From Glandiceps talaboti (taxonomy: Eukaryota > Hemichordata > Enteropneusta > Spengelidae), in the NCBI RefSeq assembly GCF_964340395.1, contig NC_135561.1:11220732-11284731 (forward strand): 64,000 nucleotides of DNA. Direction: 5' to 3'. Below the pieces are notes generated by a model, which was not told the DNA's origin, did not search any database, and saw only the letters and a list, made by a program, of their open reading frames with translations. Each line of letters opens with the position of its first letter. Position 1 is the stretch's first letter. Of the stretch, positions 13,148 through 31,562 are shown piece by piece. The translations under genes and the position numbers were made by a program.

Positions 13148-13529
13148 GTGATGATGGTGGTGGTGGTGGTGGTGGTGGTGACGATGAATTCGTGCTGTCT
13201 TTACAAACTTAAAAAACATAGACCATCCATATGTATCCCTCCAGGACAATGGAATCCTGATAGCATGGACTCCATGGATACTTTCCGTGCTCAAATCCTA
13301 ACACTAGAGAGATTGTTAGAAGATGAAGAAAATCAGATAAACGGGGTTGTGTTCATCGGCGACTTTGTAGACTATGGCATTAAACAAGCTTTACACACGA
13401 CGCCATCTATGGCAAAGCTGAGCACAGCTATCGTGCAGGTATGTATTCGTCCGTGGCAACTTCCACCTCCCCTCCCCTCCACCACCACCACCACCACCAC
13501 CACCACCACCGGTACCACCAGCACCAGCA

Positions 13530-13560
<31 letters not shown>

Positions 13561-13614
13561 ACCACCACCACCACCACCACCACCACCACCACTACCATTA
13601 CCACCACCACCACC

Positions 13615-13665
<51 letters not shown>

Positions 13666-14932
13666 CCCGATGACCCAATATTTCTCTGAACTGATAAAAG
13701 TGCTAAAAGTGTTAAAAGTGATAAACTTCGATTTCAAATATGTCGGTGGCAATTTAAACTTCGGAAAGTATATATATAAGTATGTATGTATGTATGTATG
13801 TATGTATGTATGTATGTATGTATGTATGTATGTATGTATGTATGTATGTATGTATGTATGTGTGTGTGTGTGTGTGTGTGTGGATGTATGTATGTATGTA
13901 TGTATGTATGTATGTATGTATGTATGTATGTATGTATGTATGTATGTATGTATGTATGTATGTATGTATGTATGTATGTATGTATGTATGTATACGCGAA
14001 TTGACTATCATAAAAACGGATCACACCTTAACACTCCTTTCATCCTCTGTATTTTGATTTAACACCAGAATGCGATGCCACTCCGTACTAAGGCTATACA
14101 CTTTATCAACACACCAGCCCTCTTTGAAGCAGCAATGACGCTGTGGCGACAATTTATGAACGAAAAGATGAAAAACAGAGTGAGTGCACTTTACAAAAAA
14201 AAATAGAATATGACGCGTTTGGTTAGTCAAGTGAAAATATCAATATCATGTCATAAAATATCACAGCAGCTTAAAATTCAGCCCAAACGTTCTTGTATTC
14301 AAATTTCCCAGGAATGTTCAAAAGTTCTGCGACTAGTCTGTGCAATTATTGTTGTTGACTTGGATTTGTTTCTATAGCAATATTACAAATTCTTTCATGT
14401 CTGAGAAATTTGTTGGTTTATTGTCTTGTTTTAAAGAGATCGAAAATCTTGTCATTTTCCATAGACTTAACACAGTCGTTGGCGGCGCTATTGGATTCTA
14501 AAATTATGATACCATTTTGACCTCTATCTAAAAATTTGTATGGTGACACCTCATTTAAAAAATATGTCTTGAACGAAGTAACAGAATAAGTTTAAGCAGT
14601 TTACCTCTGAGGTGCATTTTTGTTTCAAAATGTTTCATTAATAGTGACGCTCAGTCTTTTGTTCACAGATGATCATGCACAGTGGAGAATACGGTACTTT
14701 ACACGAACACATCCCGTCATCAAACTTGCCTTCCGACTTTGGCGGCACTTTACCGGAAGTAACGGAATGTACCAAAAAGTGGCTGGAAGAACTGGAGGCC
14801 TGGGAAGCCAAATATTTGGCGGACAATGCGGGATATGGTGTCCTTAGAAAGACTGAAATCGTTGGCAGCAATGACAAGAGAGTCGACCCGAGTGCAGGGA
14901 TTGTTGGAAGTTTTAAAAAAATTGATGACTGA
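12176..14932 (+). CDS. Alpha-tocopherol-transfer-protein-like CRAL-TRIO protein, gene C (4 exons)
   Basis: Exons are 12176-12548, 13245-13438, 14069-14179 and 14669-14932, with phases 1, 0, 0 and GT-AG borders, giving 313 residues. Exons 2, 3 and 4 have the same lengths as in gene B (194, 111, 264). The N-terminal domain has FLLRFLRARKFDVDRAFKNL, identical to gene B. The lipid-binding lobe has VVFIGDF, MKNR before the third intron, HEHIPSSNLPSDFGG and ECTKKWLEELEAWE. The tail ends GSFKKIDD. Proximity, orientation and similarity to gene B indicate a tandem duplication. Introns 1 and 2 contain exceptionally long microsatellites. A 388-residue ORF spanning exon 2 and both repeats is an artefact of repeat translation. 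The likely role is cytosolic carriage of a hydrophobic ligand; the ligand cannot be inferred. Confidence 0.93.
12906..13180 (+). repeat. (GGT)n / (GAT)n compound microsatellite in intron 1 of gene C
   Basis: Interrupted GGT repeats flank about 30 tandem GAT units. It ends about 65 bp before exon 2. Confidence 0.95.
13480..13665 (+). repeat. (CCA)n / (CAA)n compound microsatellite in intron 2 of gene C
   Basis: It starts about 40 bp after the exon 2 donor, with CCA-type repeats followed by CAA units. Confidence 0.95.
13781..13992 (+). repeat. (GTAT)n microsatellite with internal (GT)n
   Basis: Long GTAT run interrupted near 13860 by a dinucleotide GT stretch; intron 2 of gene C. Confidence 0.95.
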
Positions 14933-17195
14933 ACTTTACAACATGAATGATTCACATTTTGTGAACTACATCCTTGAAATGTTTTAAAGGCCAGGGTTAC
15001 ATTAGAGCTATCTTATGAATAGAATCATATTAAAAAATCATTCTTCTGTTCTCGGTCAACTTCTTCTGTAGGCTTGCTAGATAACTATTTCTCACACCTG
15101 AATTCAAATCCCATATGAACAGGACTTATAAAATAATAAAATGTTTTTAATATTACAAGCATAATTATAACAATAAAATTTATATTTTTGCCATCCAGAA
15201 ATGGGCCTCATTGACTGTAATTAATTAGAAATGAAGGCAACCACTGTATAATTTTTGTTTTCCTGAATTTCTTTTATGTAAAGGCCAGTGGCCTATTATA
15301 ATACAGAATAAAATTCATTGGATATAACCTTTGACCTCATCAACTAGAATACGTTGTATTGCAACATTTGTAAAGCTAGCCAAATATATGAACAAAACAA
15401 AACAAAACAAAACAAAAAACAAAGCAACTTTCATCAGCAGTATTGATGATTTTTATTTCATACCTTTCGGTCACAAAAACAAAATACAACATCAAACAAA
15501 TTACAAAAAAACTGAAGCGATAAAGTTAACTATTTAAAATTATGTTGGATAAAATGTGTTGAATTATTAAATGAAATATTTTGGAAGACTATCGTGATTT
15601 CTGGTTTCTCCCTACAACTAGAGGGCGTGATTCATGACATCACAAAAATTAGACTGTGAACTGTCATGCTCATAATTTTTCTCATTCATTATTATTAAAA
15701 GACAATATATATATGAGACGGAAAATCAATTAAAGTCAATGAAGAAATCAGCTTTGTACATTTATATACATTTACGTTTTCTCTTGGTTAGAAGTAAATT
15801 ACACTGTGCGGGAGTACCACCTTACATGAATTGTAAAACAAACAAACAAACAAACAAACAAACAAACCACCGTTGAACAAATGAAAGAAAACAAACTTGC
15901 TTAGGACTGAATATGTGGTCCTACAGGTATACATAATGGGCCGGTATATATATATATATATATATATATATGGAGATTACGGCGTTTGCAGTATAAGTAT
16001 AAAATATGTAACCAATTTATTATCTGGACGGAATCGCTTGGAATGCTGGGAAACAACAAAGTTATCACGTGATCTAATGAAGGTCGATATAACGGAATGC
16101 AAATGCAGTTATAGTTTAGATAGATTACAACCATATATTGATTAATACTTATTCCCTCCCCTCTCCCTCTCCCTCTCCTCCCCTCCCCTCCCCTCAAAAT
16201 AAAAAGTTTGGCACAGAAAATCAATTTAACATATCCCTATCTTTTCTACAGTATGACTGGACTCGTGTACACTGTTCATAAAGCATGCACATATGTTATT
16301 TCTGGCTATATTGATTGACAAGATCAAACGCAGAAGTTTAGTGTCCACTTACTTTTTTAATTGAAACACAGACATAGTTCCAGAAAAGATTTTGTGTCCA
16401 TTACAAATCGTCAAAGTTAGCAAGCCTACACTATTATTTCACTAACGTACACTAAATATGATTATATATTAGGTTATACAAAGTTATAGCAGTTAGAACT
16501 TACTATCATTATATCAATGGGGTTCCTATGGTAATCATTGGGTCGAAGATATACTAGTATATCTCGATAACAGAAAAGGAAAGGTTCTGTAGCCCTCTAC
16601 GGTGGCAAGTAGCATTGTGTTTATCATTCTGAGCAATCAAGAAAGTCAATGAAATTCTTTACCTTTATATATACAAAAAAAAAACATTATATTATATCAG
16701 AATTATCTGAGTGTAAAAAAAAGTTATTTTGAAACAATTTGAGGACAGCACTTTGTTTATGATCTCTAAATTTTCAAATTTCAGACTACTTTAGATTTTT
16801 TCAACAGGTCTGAATCATTGATTTCTTGTTCCCCATAGTTTTTTTGTCGATCATCGGTATAAGTATTGTGGTTTGGTCTCCTCAGTGTAGTTTTCTTTAC
16901 ACCTCCTTCCCGCTTTGACTGATTTGTAGGTAATAATTATAAGTTAGCCAGGTATTTTTATGTTACCTTTGTATCTAAATCTACGACACGGATTGAAATG
17001 TTACACAGCAATACTGTAGCGACTTACAACTAATCTGTTAATTTCTTCTTTTGAGTCTCCTCAACGCTGCCAAATGCATGTACTTACCCCCCCCCCCCCC
17101 TCGCTTTACCGTAACTTTGAGGTTTTAACAGGTGGTCATATGTTAAGCTGGTTGTCGCAACTATGGTAAGAAATAGCAATACGGTGTCCCTAGTC
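14933..17195. other. Convergent intergenic region between gene C and the ZU5-death-domain gene
   Basis: Contains two AATAAA-type signals for gene C (near 15134 and 15171), short AAAC and TA simple repeats (15840-15867, 15945-15972), a CCCCT-rich stretch near 16155-16195 and a C run at 17087-17100. No coding exon recognised. Confidence 0.55.
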
Positions 17196-22805
<5,610 letters not shown>

Positions 22806-22850
22806 GTTGGCCAGGAGTTACTGTGAAACAAAAAAATGAACAACTTGACA

Positions 22851-22887
22851 TACATACATACATACATACATGCATGCATGCATGCAT

Positions 22888-22942
<55 letters not shown>

Positions 22943-23093
22943 CACACACACATACATACATACATACATACATACATACATACATACATACATACATACG
23001 CAGGCAGGCAGACAGACCGACAGACAGACAGACAGACAGACAGGCAGACAGACAGATATACATACAGACAGACAGACAGACAGACAGACAGCC

Positions 23094-23143
<50 letters not shown>
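22851..23143 (+). repeat. Compound CATA / TGCA / CGCA / CAGA microsatellite
   Basis: Tetranucleotide blocks succeed each other, each one substitution from the next. It lies just upstream (in minus-strand terms) of the first coding exon of the ZU5-death-domain gene. Confidence 0.95.
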
Positions 23144-23144
<1 letters not shown>

Positions 23145-24992
23145 GTCAACCAGACTGAAGAGCAGACAGATCAACACATAGTAGGTATGAATAGCAGACA
23201 AAAACGATGAAATAAAAATAAAAATTCGAAGACATTTAAAAAATCATACAAGATAACCCAGAAAACTGTAGTGATGTATGTGGTGATTGTACTTCATGGC
23301 AAAATTGTGAATGTTTCGTAAACGAGGACGTGTCCATGGCATGGTTGCAGGTGGGTTGTGATTAATTGGTAATCAGTAATCTTCAAATTTAGTCCAATAT
23401 TTCATACTTAACACAATAACGTTGACGTCAGGTTTCTGGCTAGCTACGAGCTTAGCTACTATTAGTAGTTGTATACAGAGAGCTAAATCTTTTTAACGGG
23501 TTTTCGAAATTTAAGACTTTTTTTCGGTAATTTTGGAACGCGTGACATATTTTGGGAAACTTGTTTCAGAAATTATTACTAGGGATCAATACTGATTTTA
23601 AAAAAGTGAACAGAGGACTTTGATAGTTATCAAGAGTGTTCACCTTCATACGTGGCCCCACATTTTACTCTGTACGGTATATTCTAAAGCGCCAAGTCGT
23701 GTGCACTGGGTTTTATCACCCATATACTTTGACCATCATGATCAAACACACACATCAGGGATTGATAACTGTCACGGTGTGGACAGAGTTCAGAGGTTCG
23801 CATATTTCTGTAAATTGTGTCCCAAATTGTACGCTCTATAGTTCCATAGAAAAACAAGACTTTCTAAGGGTACAGTGTTATTTTATTATCATTACGACAA
23901 CGTTTAGAATACCCTAATGTATACACAGAGTGGAGACTAATTATGACAATTCGATGCAGAACTGTAGTAGACAAATTTATAAATAAGTGAATATTTTTAC
24001 GCTAAACAATTACGTCATCAAACCGGGTTTAAATTACGTCAACAATACATGTGTACATCGATACAATTTCCTAATAGCAGTTTAGAGTTTTTATCTTGAC
24101 AGATAAGGACTAGGGGATTACTTAGCGAGTAGAAATCGTTAGAACACTCTAAAACATACATGAGTAACCAACGTAAAAAGTCACAACGTGCTTGAAGCTT
24201 GATCCATTTAATACCATTGAAATGTTGATCGACTTTACAGTGTATATGTAAAGCACTTCTCAAATAAAGTTAATACCTTGACAATATAAATTAGACTTGA
24301 CTTGATGCGACGCCAAGGGGGCAGACAAACGTATGGTTGTAAGGAACTATTTTTAGATTATGATAGGTCTCCGTGAAAGAAATCTAGAAACGATCAGATA
24401 AACAAAAATATATGACACAGGAATTACCAGAGTTGCCAATCCAAATTATACGATCAAGGTGGTACCGTACCCTCGATTATGTCTTAAACTCTGTTTCGAA
24501 CTTGTGTCTGCCAAAATAAATAGGCTATGATATGTGACCTAAACCCTTTCTTGTTTCCAAGCCGACCCCAAACATTTAAGAAACTTTAGTGAAATATTTG
24601 ACGAGACAAAATATTTGATAAAAAATTGGCAAAGTGCCAGAGAAATAGTGTGATGATAGTGTCATGACAATTTTAGTACACAACTCTCGGGACAACACGT
24701 CTGCTTTGCACCTGTAGGGCAAAAGAACACAGAACGGTAGCTTGTTGGCCAGTACAACACAGTGTGTAACTAAATACATGTAAGTAGGCCTGCCTAGCGC
24801 CTGCACAATACACAGTAAAAGATATACCAAACAGATTCCTGCCGACCCAAATATCGTAATGTGTGTAGTCGAATACACGCATATTAGTTTTGGGTCATTA
24901 TAACCGGGCAACTATTGTCTACAGGTCTGATGTGTTGACTATTGTTGACTATGTTACTGACATAAGTTGACAATACTGTAAGATTGGATAAT

Positions 24993-25040
24993 GTCTAAAT
25001 TACAAGTTTAATCTGTATGAAGCAACATGGTACATCTTTA

Positions 25041-25135
<95 letters not shown>

Positions 25136-25346
25136 CTCGGTGAGTATCAATCTGCTAAGACAGTGCTCTATACCGCAGTGGTATATATATATTCATAAAG
25201 ATGTACCTTGTATATATATATACATATAATATATATATATTAATATATATACACAGAACAAACTTGTAATTTAGACATAATAGATATATGGGTATATATT
25301 CATATATCTATAATGTCTAAATTACAAGTTTGATCTGTTTGATTTT
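24993..25346. repeat. Inverted and direct repeats flanking a long (TA)n tract
   Basis: GTCTAAATTACAAGTTT (24993) and GGTACATCTTTATGAATATA (25029) recur in reverse complement at about 25182-25277. The first motif returns in direct orientation at about 25309. A roughly 85-bp TA run and a unique 45-bp core (25135-25180) lie between. Confidence 0.75.
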
Positions 25347-26572
25347 TAAATACATAAATATAAATATATAATTCGACACGTATAGTCTAGATGCCACCCG
25401 TGATATCTAAGTAAAGAGAGATCTTGAGATTTGATGCTACTGATAATTCAAGACTAACACATTATATAGATAACTGACATTGTAAATTTGGTCACTAATC
25501 CCTGTTTATCACAACAAGTACCTGAAACCATCTTGATTCCTCGGAATAGATTTTTTCTTCATTTATTTTACCGACTGTCAATATAACAAGAAAAAGTACA
25601 GACTCTCGTCTAAAATTGTTACCACATTGTTAGTCTCTCTTACTAAATGTTTGTCCTACAATTTGATAAAATGTTATTACTGCATATCGGGTCGGTGAGG
25701 ACAGCTGGGTGGGATTCGCCTACGTTTCTCATATACATTTAACGCTTATAAACCTTCGGTGTAACCATTTCTACTAAACGCTCTAAGGATATGAAGTGGC
25801 AGGATTAAACCGTAATGACGTGTTTATGAACTCTTGGTAACTACTAGTAGTTCTACTACATTCCCTAAATGCTTTGGTATTTGGTATCTTTGAAAACATA
25901 TTACGAAAAAAAATCTCGAAATGAGATATTCTAGATCGTCCAGAAAAATCCTTGGGACGTACATTTTTTCCTTCAATTGAACACAATTACTAAAACGTTG
26001 AACATAAGACGAAAATGCTAGTTAATTTTCTGAGTATATATATTTTTAATTTTAGCCTTATCTCACCAACTAACCCAAGTTAAATATGCGGCATGCCATT
26101 TCATAGATTCTTGACGCCCACTCAGGTTTTATAAAACTAGCGTGTGTACACGTGTAATGAAATGGTGTACAACGTTTAGCACACTATAGTTTCATATCAC
26201 TACATATTTAATTTCTATCATATCCTGCTAGTACAGAGTTGTTTGACATAAAGATGACAGCGTGAGGAACAAAATGAAAAAATACAACGAACGATTTATG
26301 GGTAGAGAAAACCTTTAGTATTGTCCTTGCACAATTCGTAAAACGAAAATATATCTTTCATTCGTTGACTGAGTGCACGACATCAATATTTATTCTTTGT
26401 TCTTCTTTCTTGTTAGACAACAGTGTTGGTCACTAGATTTACAAATATCACGGCTATATACTAAGCATACTTTAGAGGTTACGATTAACAAAGAGAATGC
26501 ATGTACCCACCCTATACCCACTTTGTCTGTTAGCCTGGCTGTATGCCTACCTACCAACCTGCGCCAATACAT

Positions 26573-26653
26573 GTCTGTCTGTCTGTCTGCCTGTCTGTCT
26601 GTCCGTCTGTCCTACCAATCTGTGTCTGCTCTACCAACCTGCCTACCCATACA

Positions 26654-26736
<83 letters not shown>

Positions 26737-26904
26737 ATGTATGTATGTATGTATGTATGTATGTATGTATGTATGTATGTATGTATGTATGTATGTATGA
26801 ATGTATGTACGGTATGTATGTATGTATGTATGTATGTATGTATGTATGTATGTATGTATGTATGTCCTACCAATATGTCTGTCCTATGCCTACCCATCTA
26901 TCTA

Positions 26905-26949
<45 letters not shown>

Positions 26950-26950
26950 G
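26573..26950 (+). repeat. (GTCT)n / (GTAT)n compound microsatellite
   Basis: Alternating blocks of CTGT and ATGT tetranucleotides, producing artificial Cys/Val/Ser/Leu reading frames. Confidence 0.95.
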
Positions 26951-28189
26951 TACCTACTAGTCTAATTTCTATTGAAGTAAATCTTAAAAATTGTGTTCCA
27001 AACACAAACTTGAAAATCTTTACCTACCTACCTATCTTATTGTACCCGAACCTACATTTTGTACCTACGTACATACGTACCTACCCGTGTATGTCCCTAC
27101 CCACCAAAACACCACCTAGACATATTAGTTTTGAATACATGAACAAATAAAAGAAACCCCCAAAAAATGTAATTTGCACTTGCTACGCAGTCATGGCTAA
27201 TATTTAAACATGTGACTGATAACGTACAAATCTTTTAGAGAGAACATTTACAAAGTGAAAGATTTAATTTCTATACGATAAGTTGTGAAAGGTAGCCAAG
27301 GCGTCACACTCTAATGGTATAAGAACCCTTCATGTTGAGACTACATAAAATGTCGGTATAAAACTAACACTGTATGTTCTCTCAAGTTGTCCTGACTACC
27401 GGGCAGTTATCGTGTTATTTGTATCGGGTCCCTGGATGGGTGTGTGCAATTCGTACATAACGATGCGAACCACTGCCAGTTCAACTAGTCACAGAATTTG
27501 ATTTATAGCGAACACTTTACGATACCATGGCAACTAATCCTTTGTTTCCTTCAGTCCACTTGAGTTTGTTGAACTTTACCCATGTTGTGAACACGATACA
27601 TGTATATACTAGCTTCTTACAAACTTTTCAAACAAACTCGATATTTTCCTCCCTCAGAAAATATCCATATTCACAAATTCCATGAAAATGTAATGTTTTG
27701 AAGATTTGTTATTGATTACACGAAGAATTAGACTAAAAAGTGGCCCCCTAATTTGGTCTAAAATTAATCATAAATCGAAAGAAAAAAATGGTGACGAGAG
27801 AATTAACATGTACTGGAATTTTGAAGAGAAAGGTTGAGAAAATTTACCGATACGACTCTCGTTGTTGTGCAGACCCACTGTCTAATTAAAGGGAGACATA
27901 AATGGTACGAAATTAAGCTTTGTTTACTTTTGTACGGTACTTCTAAGCAACATATAAAACGTGTGACCTGACTGGTGAAACAACAGGTACATAATAAATA
28001 TACTGTTACCGTGTATAAGCACAGCAAAAAAGACAGACTCGATATTTGAAACAGAAACAAAAATAACTTTACCTCATTCGAAGTGTTCATATTTTCTAGC
28101 AGACATTCACCGTGTGAAAAAAAAACCCACAATCACACCCATAAGGTTTGAAATCGTACGATGATTACACGGTGTATACAATCAATAAC

Positions 28190-28360
28190 GCTGAATGCGT
28201 TTCGACAATTTACTCACCTGATTACGTGCACGCCTTGTGAAATGAATTCGGTTTTGCCACTTTACCGTGTCGGTACAATGATTATCGTATAACCGAGATA
28301 TTTAGTCGCTCATGTTACACGGTGGAGGCTCGTGTTTTGTTGACTGGGGAGTGTGGCGGT
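28190..28360 (-). promoter_or_regulatory. Candidate 5' leader exon and promoter zone of the ZU5-death-domain gene
   Basis: A near-perfect splice donor on the minus strand ends an exon-like block at 28218. The first coding exon (22820 downward) starts after an acceptor with no upstream coding exon recognised, so a non-coding first exon is needed somewhere here. No TATA box was identified. Inference only. Confidence 0.25.
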
Positions 28361-29635
28361 AACGATAACCGCTCACAGTATGATAAATCTGCCAAGTCTG
28401 GTGCCTTTAATGGTCCGTTGATGTTTTCTTGTTGAACATGCAATTAATCAGATATTGTCGGTCAAAAATCGATTTTACGGTCACAGCAAAGGAAGCTTCG
28501 ATATAGTTCCCATAACGACCTGTGTTGAAGGCGCCATTTTTGACTTTTTATGATTCTTGGTTTTGTGCACGTGACCTCCAGATATGTACTTACTGTCTTT
28601 GTTGAAAATAAAACAGCCTTCGGAAATTTTAAACTTTCTTTTAATAAAAAAAATCCTTTAAACCTTGAGTGTATGCTTAAGATGCAAGAAATGCGAGTCA
28701 TAGCCGGACCTGCTGTTGGGTAGAGATTTGACTCACCGAATCCGTAAACTAAAGTTACCATGTGTTGATATCGGATTTCGGAATAAGTGTATTGTAAACG
28801 TTCCGGCCAGTGGGCTTATACCTGTCCTTTTGTCTGCTGGTTGGCATGGAGACCAAATTACGTATTATTTCAGCGCTATACAGCTACAAAAAACATAAAC
28901 AAGGGTCATTCCTTTGTTTAATCACGTGATCTGTTGTATTTGTCAGGGATACAGCAGATAAATGTATGTTATAGTCGCCATATAAAGTTGAAGCGGTACG
29001 GTGACAACTTTAATTACATGTTTATGTAGATAATTAGGAGCTGTTATCATTCCAACAAGTGATTATACTGTCATTTCGTGGCTTGCCGAGGTCAAATCGT
29101 GGTTGATTATACACGCCAACTGAAAAACAAGGCAAAACCCAAGAACAACGTCTTTTAAATATCTAACAGTGCTGCTCAAAATCGAACGCTGCTATATTTT
29201 ACATTGGCTTATGTTTAAAGCCACAGGACATAGTGACGTATACTACTTTGGTCATCAAAACACCAATCTCGAGCTCTATGAGTCTGCGCACTAACTTTAT
29301 ATGAAGCCCCCCAAATGGTGTTCCATAGTCCTGTCACAAAGTTGCCATTACTTCCATAACTGATGACAAAATGATGTTTATTAATTGATGTTATCGTGTC
29401 AGCTTAGCTTCGTAGTCGATATCAGTCATATTCATATACATTGAAATTTTATTGGTCTCTATAAAAATATATTTTGAAATCGATTTAGTATATATGTCAA
29501 ATCAACACCTAACATAGAGGAAATAATACAAAAAGATGTGTTTTCTATGAAGAATCAAATTATCATCTATAAACAGAAAATAAGAATAACAGCAAACTAC
29601 GTGCAGTATATATTTTTTCTAAATAAAATAAAAAT

Positions 29636-29862
29636 AATATTAATAATAATGGATAGTTCTTTAAGCATATAAACACTTGTCTCCCAAGAAGTCCAATGAG
29701 GGCCATACCTCATGGGTTCACTGCGTTGTTCGGTAGAGTTAAACTGAACTACACCATTCGTACTTACAGCTTGGCAAATTTAATCGAACCCTGAATGGGG
29801 TTCGACCCCCGACCGCAGTGGTAAGAGGCAAATGGTTTAACCACTCGGCCACCGACAACCCA
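29636..29862 (-). mobile_element. tRNA-derived SINE, copy 1
   Basis: On the minus strand it opens with an RNA polymerase III A-box-like TGGCCGAGTGGTTAAACC and a B-box-like GGTCGAACCCC / GGTTCGATTAAA. A tRNA-unrelated body follows (GTGAACCCATGAG, GGACTTCTTGGGAGACA) and then a TTA-rich tail. The body matches the copy at 47503 in order, which distinguishes it from a working tRNA gene. No acceptor stem closes it. Confidence 0.7.
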
Positions 29863-30234
29863 AAAAATGAAACGAACGAGAAATACTCGCGGCTATACAA
29901 ATCCGATATCGATCCCTCATGATATCTGATCTGAGACTCATAAAGTCTGGATATGACATATGATATATGTCATAACCTTTTACTTTAAAATACCGAGTTT
30001 TCTGCTTAATTTATAACATCACGTCACTATAATAAAATAACAACTTACACAATGTTTAACGGTTTTTTAGTGCATTTGTGCTTCGAATAGCATTGTTTTG
30101 ATCTCGTGAGTATACAACAACAGAATATACAACAGATATAAAACGCAACTCGTGTGCTTGTGTGACAAACTGAATATCATTTACACCCAGAAGGTATTAA
30201 AGGAGATATCATTCTTGAATCGGTTCCCTCCTTC

Positions 30235-30268
<34 letters not shown>

Positions 30269-30713
30269 TCCAAAATCTTAGAAATATATTTTATTTAAAA
30301 AAAATAAGTTTAGGGTCAAAGTTCTAAAATTTTCGTTGGTAACTACACTGTCTGGGAAGACTTTTCACAATAAGATCAAAATTACTCGTTAAGTTTTACA
30401 GGACACTAAATAATGCAACATGTAATCCTAATTTGGCTCCACTAAATAAGATAAAGTTAATGCGAGAACTCTTTGGATGCAAGTCAAATTTTCTCTAGCC
30501 TTTCTTTATATTCTTTTCGTTCTGTTTTTCCTTGTGTGCTGTGTACTTTTTTGTTTTGTACGTAAATAAAATAAAAAATTTAAAATTAAAAAAAAAATGC
30601 GAGAACATGGGATTGAAATCTTTTAAGTCTCACATATGTCAATCGTTATCAAATAATAGAAAATTAATGACTGTCGATGAATAGCTTGATGTGAATGTGC
30701 GTAGTTGACATCT

Positions 30714-30923
30714 CTTTAAAGTGGCCATATGGATGAGGATTCAAGTGGATATATATTTTGGAGTTTTAATTTGTAAAACAATTTTATCGTGGCTTCCTAC
30801 TTGAAAAAATCAATGTGAAACAACATATGTCAAGTGCTTGTTTGTAACCCTATTGTAAAAGATTAATAAAAATTTGCAAATCTTTGTTATTGTACTTACA
30901 ATAACAAACGTTTTTGCACATTG

Positions 30924-30958
<35 letters not shown>

Positions 30959-31079
30959 TTTATTGGGTTGGAAACACAAATTTGGTCTATGTTGGTTCAT
31001 ATTGATTGCTCAAATAGAAAACCACATTTGATAAAATCTAAAATAGATACCAACTCCTCATCCATATGGCCAGTTTAAC
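30714..31079. mobile_element. MITE with ~25-bp terminal inverted repeats
   Basis: The left terminus has AAAGTGGCCATATGGATGAG. The right terminus is its near-exact reverse complement (CTCCTCATCCATATGGCCAG). The internal 310 bp are AT-rich with a long T run at 30926-30953 and no ORF. A related copy lies at 21890-22105. Confidence 0.75.
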
Positions 31080-31562
31080 AAAATTTCACTTGAAAAGTCA
31101 CCCTAAAGTAATTATTTTGGTCGTATTCCAGTTTCAAACTCCAATGCTTTCAGGCAGTCAACATCTGCGTTCGATAGTCGATTTTCCGGTTCCAAGATGC
31201 ATTGCGCGTGAGGACGTCGCTTATGTTGTTAGATTTAGTCTTGTTTTGTCTTTATTACGATTGAAATAACATTTTCATCAGGAAATGATGGTAAGACATG
31301 TTGTCAATGACCTCTTTAATTATCAGTGATTTTATAGAACAAAGACTGAACGCCGTCGATGACGTCAGGGTGGGATTTTACTTGTAAACCCAGGGTATCG
31401 CCACGTGACAACCATCCCCTGAGTAGCGCGTGCATGCAAACCCCTCCGCGCATAGAGAATACATGTCACTGTATGGAGAGACGCGCAATGCATCTTGGAA
31501 CCGGCAACAAGTCTATCAGAGCTAGTTAGTCATCGACTGGTTATTTACAGTCACTGTGTTTC

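Larger units (their letters stand above)
22821..31562. other. Long non-coding region between divergent ZU5-death-domain and pentraxin genes
   Basis: About 8.7 kb without a convincing coding exon. It holds microsatellites, a complex TA-flanked inverted repeat (24993-25346), a SINE (29636-29862) and a MITE (30714-31079). Promoters for the two divergent genes must lie here. A consensus minus-strand donor (CAG/GTGAGTAA) at 28218 is a candidate end of the 5' leader exon of the ZU5-death-domain gene. Confidence 0.5.

Noticed and set aside
12869-13294. Poly-His and similar minus-strand ORFs
   Set aside because: Translation of trinucleotide repeats with no unique sequence.
12896-14062. 388-residue plus-strand ORF
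   Set aside because: Most of it is translation of GGT, GAT, CCA, CAA and GTAT microsatellites. Only the part from 13245 to 13438 is real, exon 2 of gene C.
26373-27150. ~200-residue Cys/Leu/Ser/Val ORFs
   Set aside because: Translation of the CTGT/ATGT compound microsatellite.
29790-29862. Possible tRNA-Ser/Leu gene (minus strand)
   Set aside because: A and B boxes are present but no acceptor stem closes, and the downstream body matches another SINE copy.
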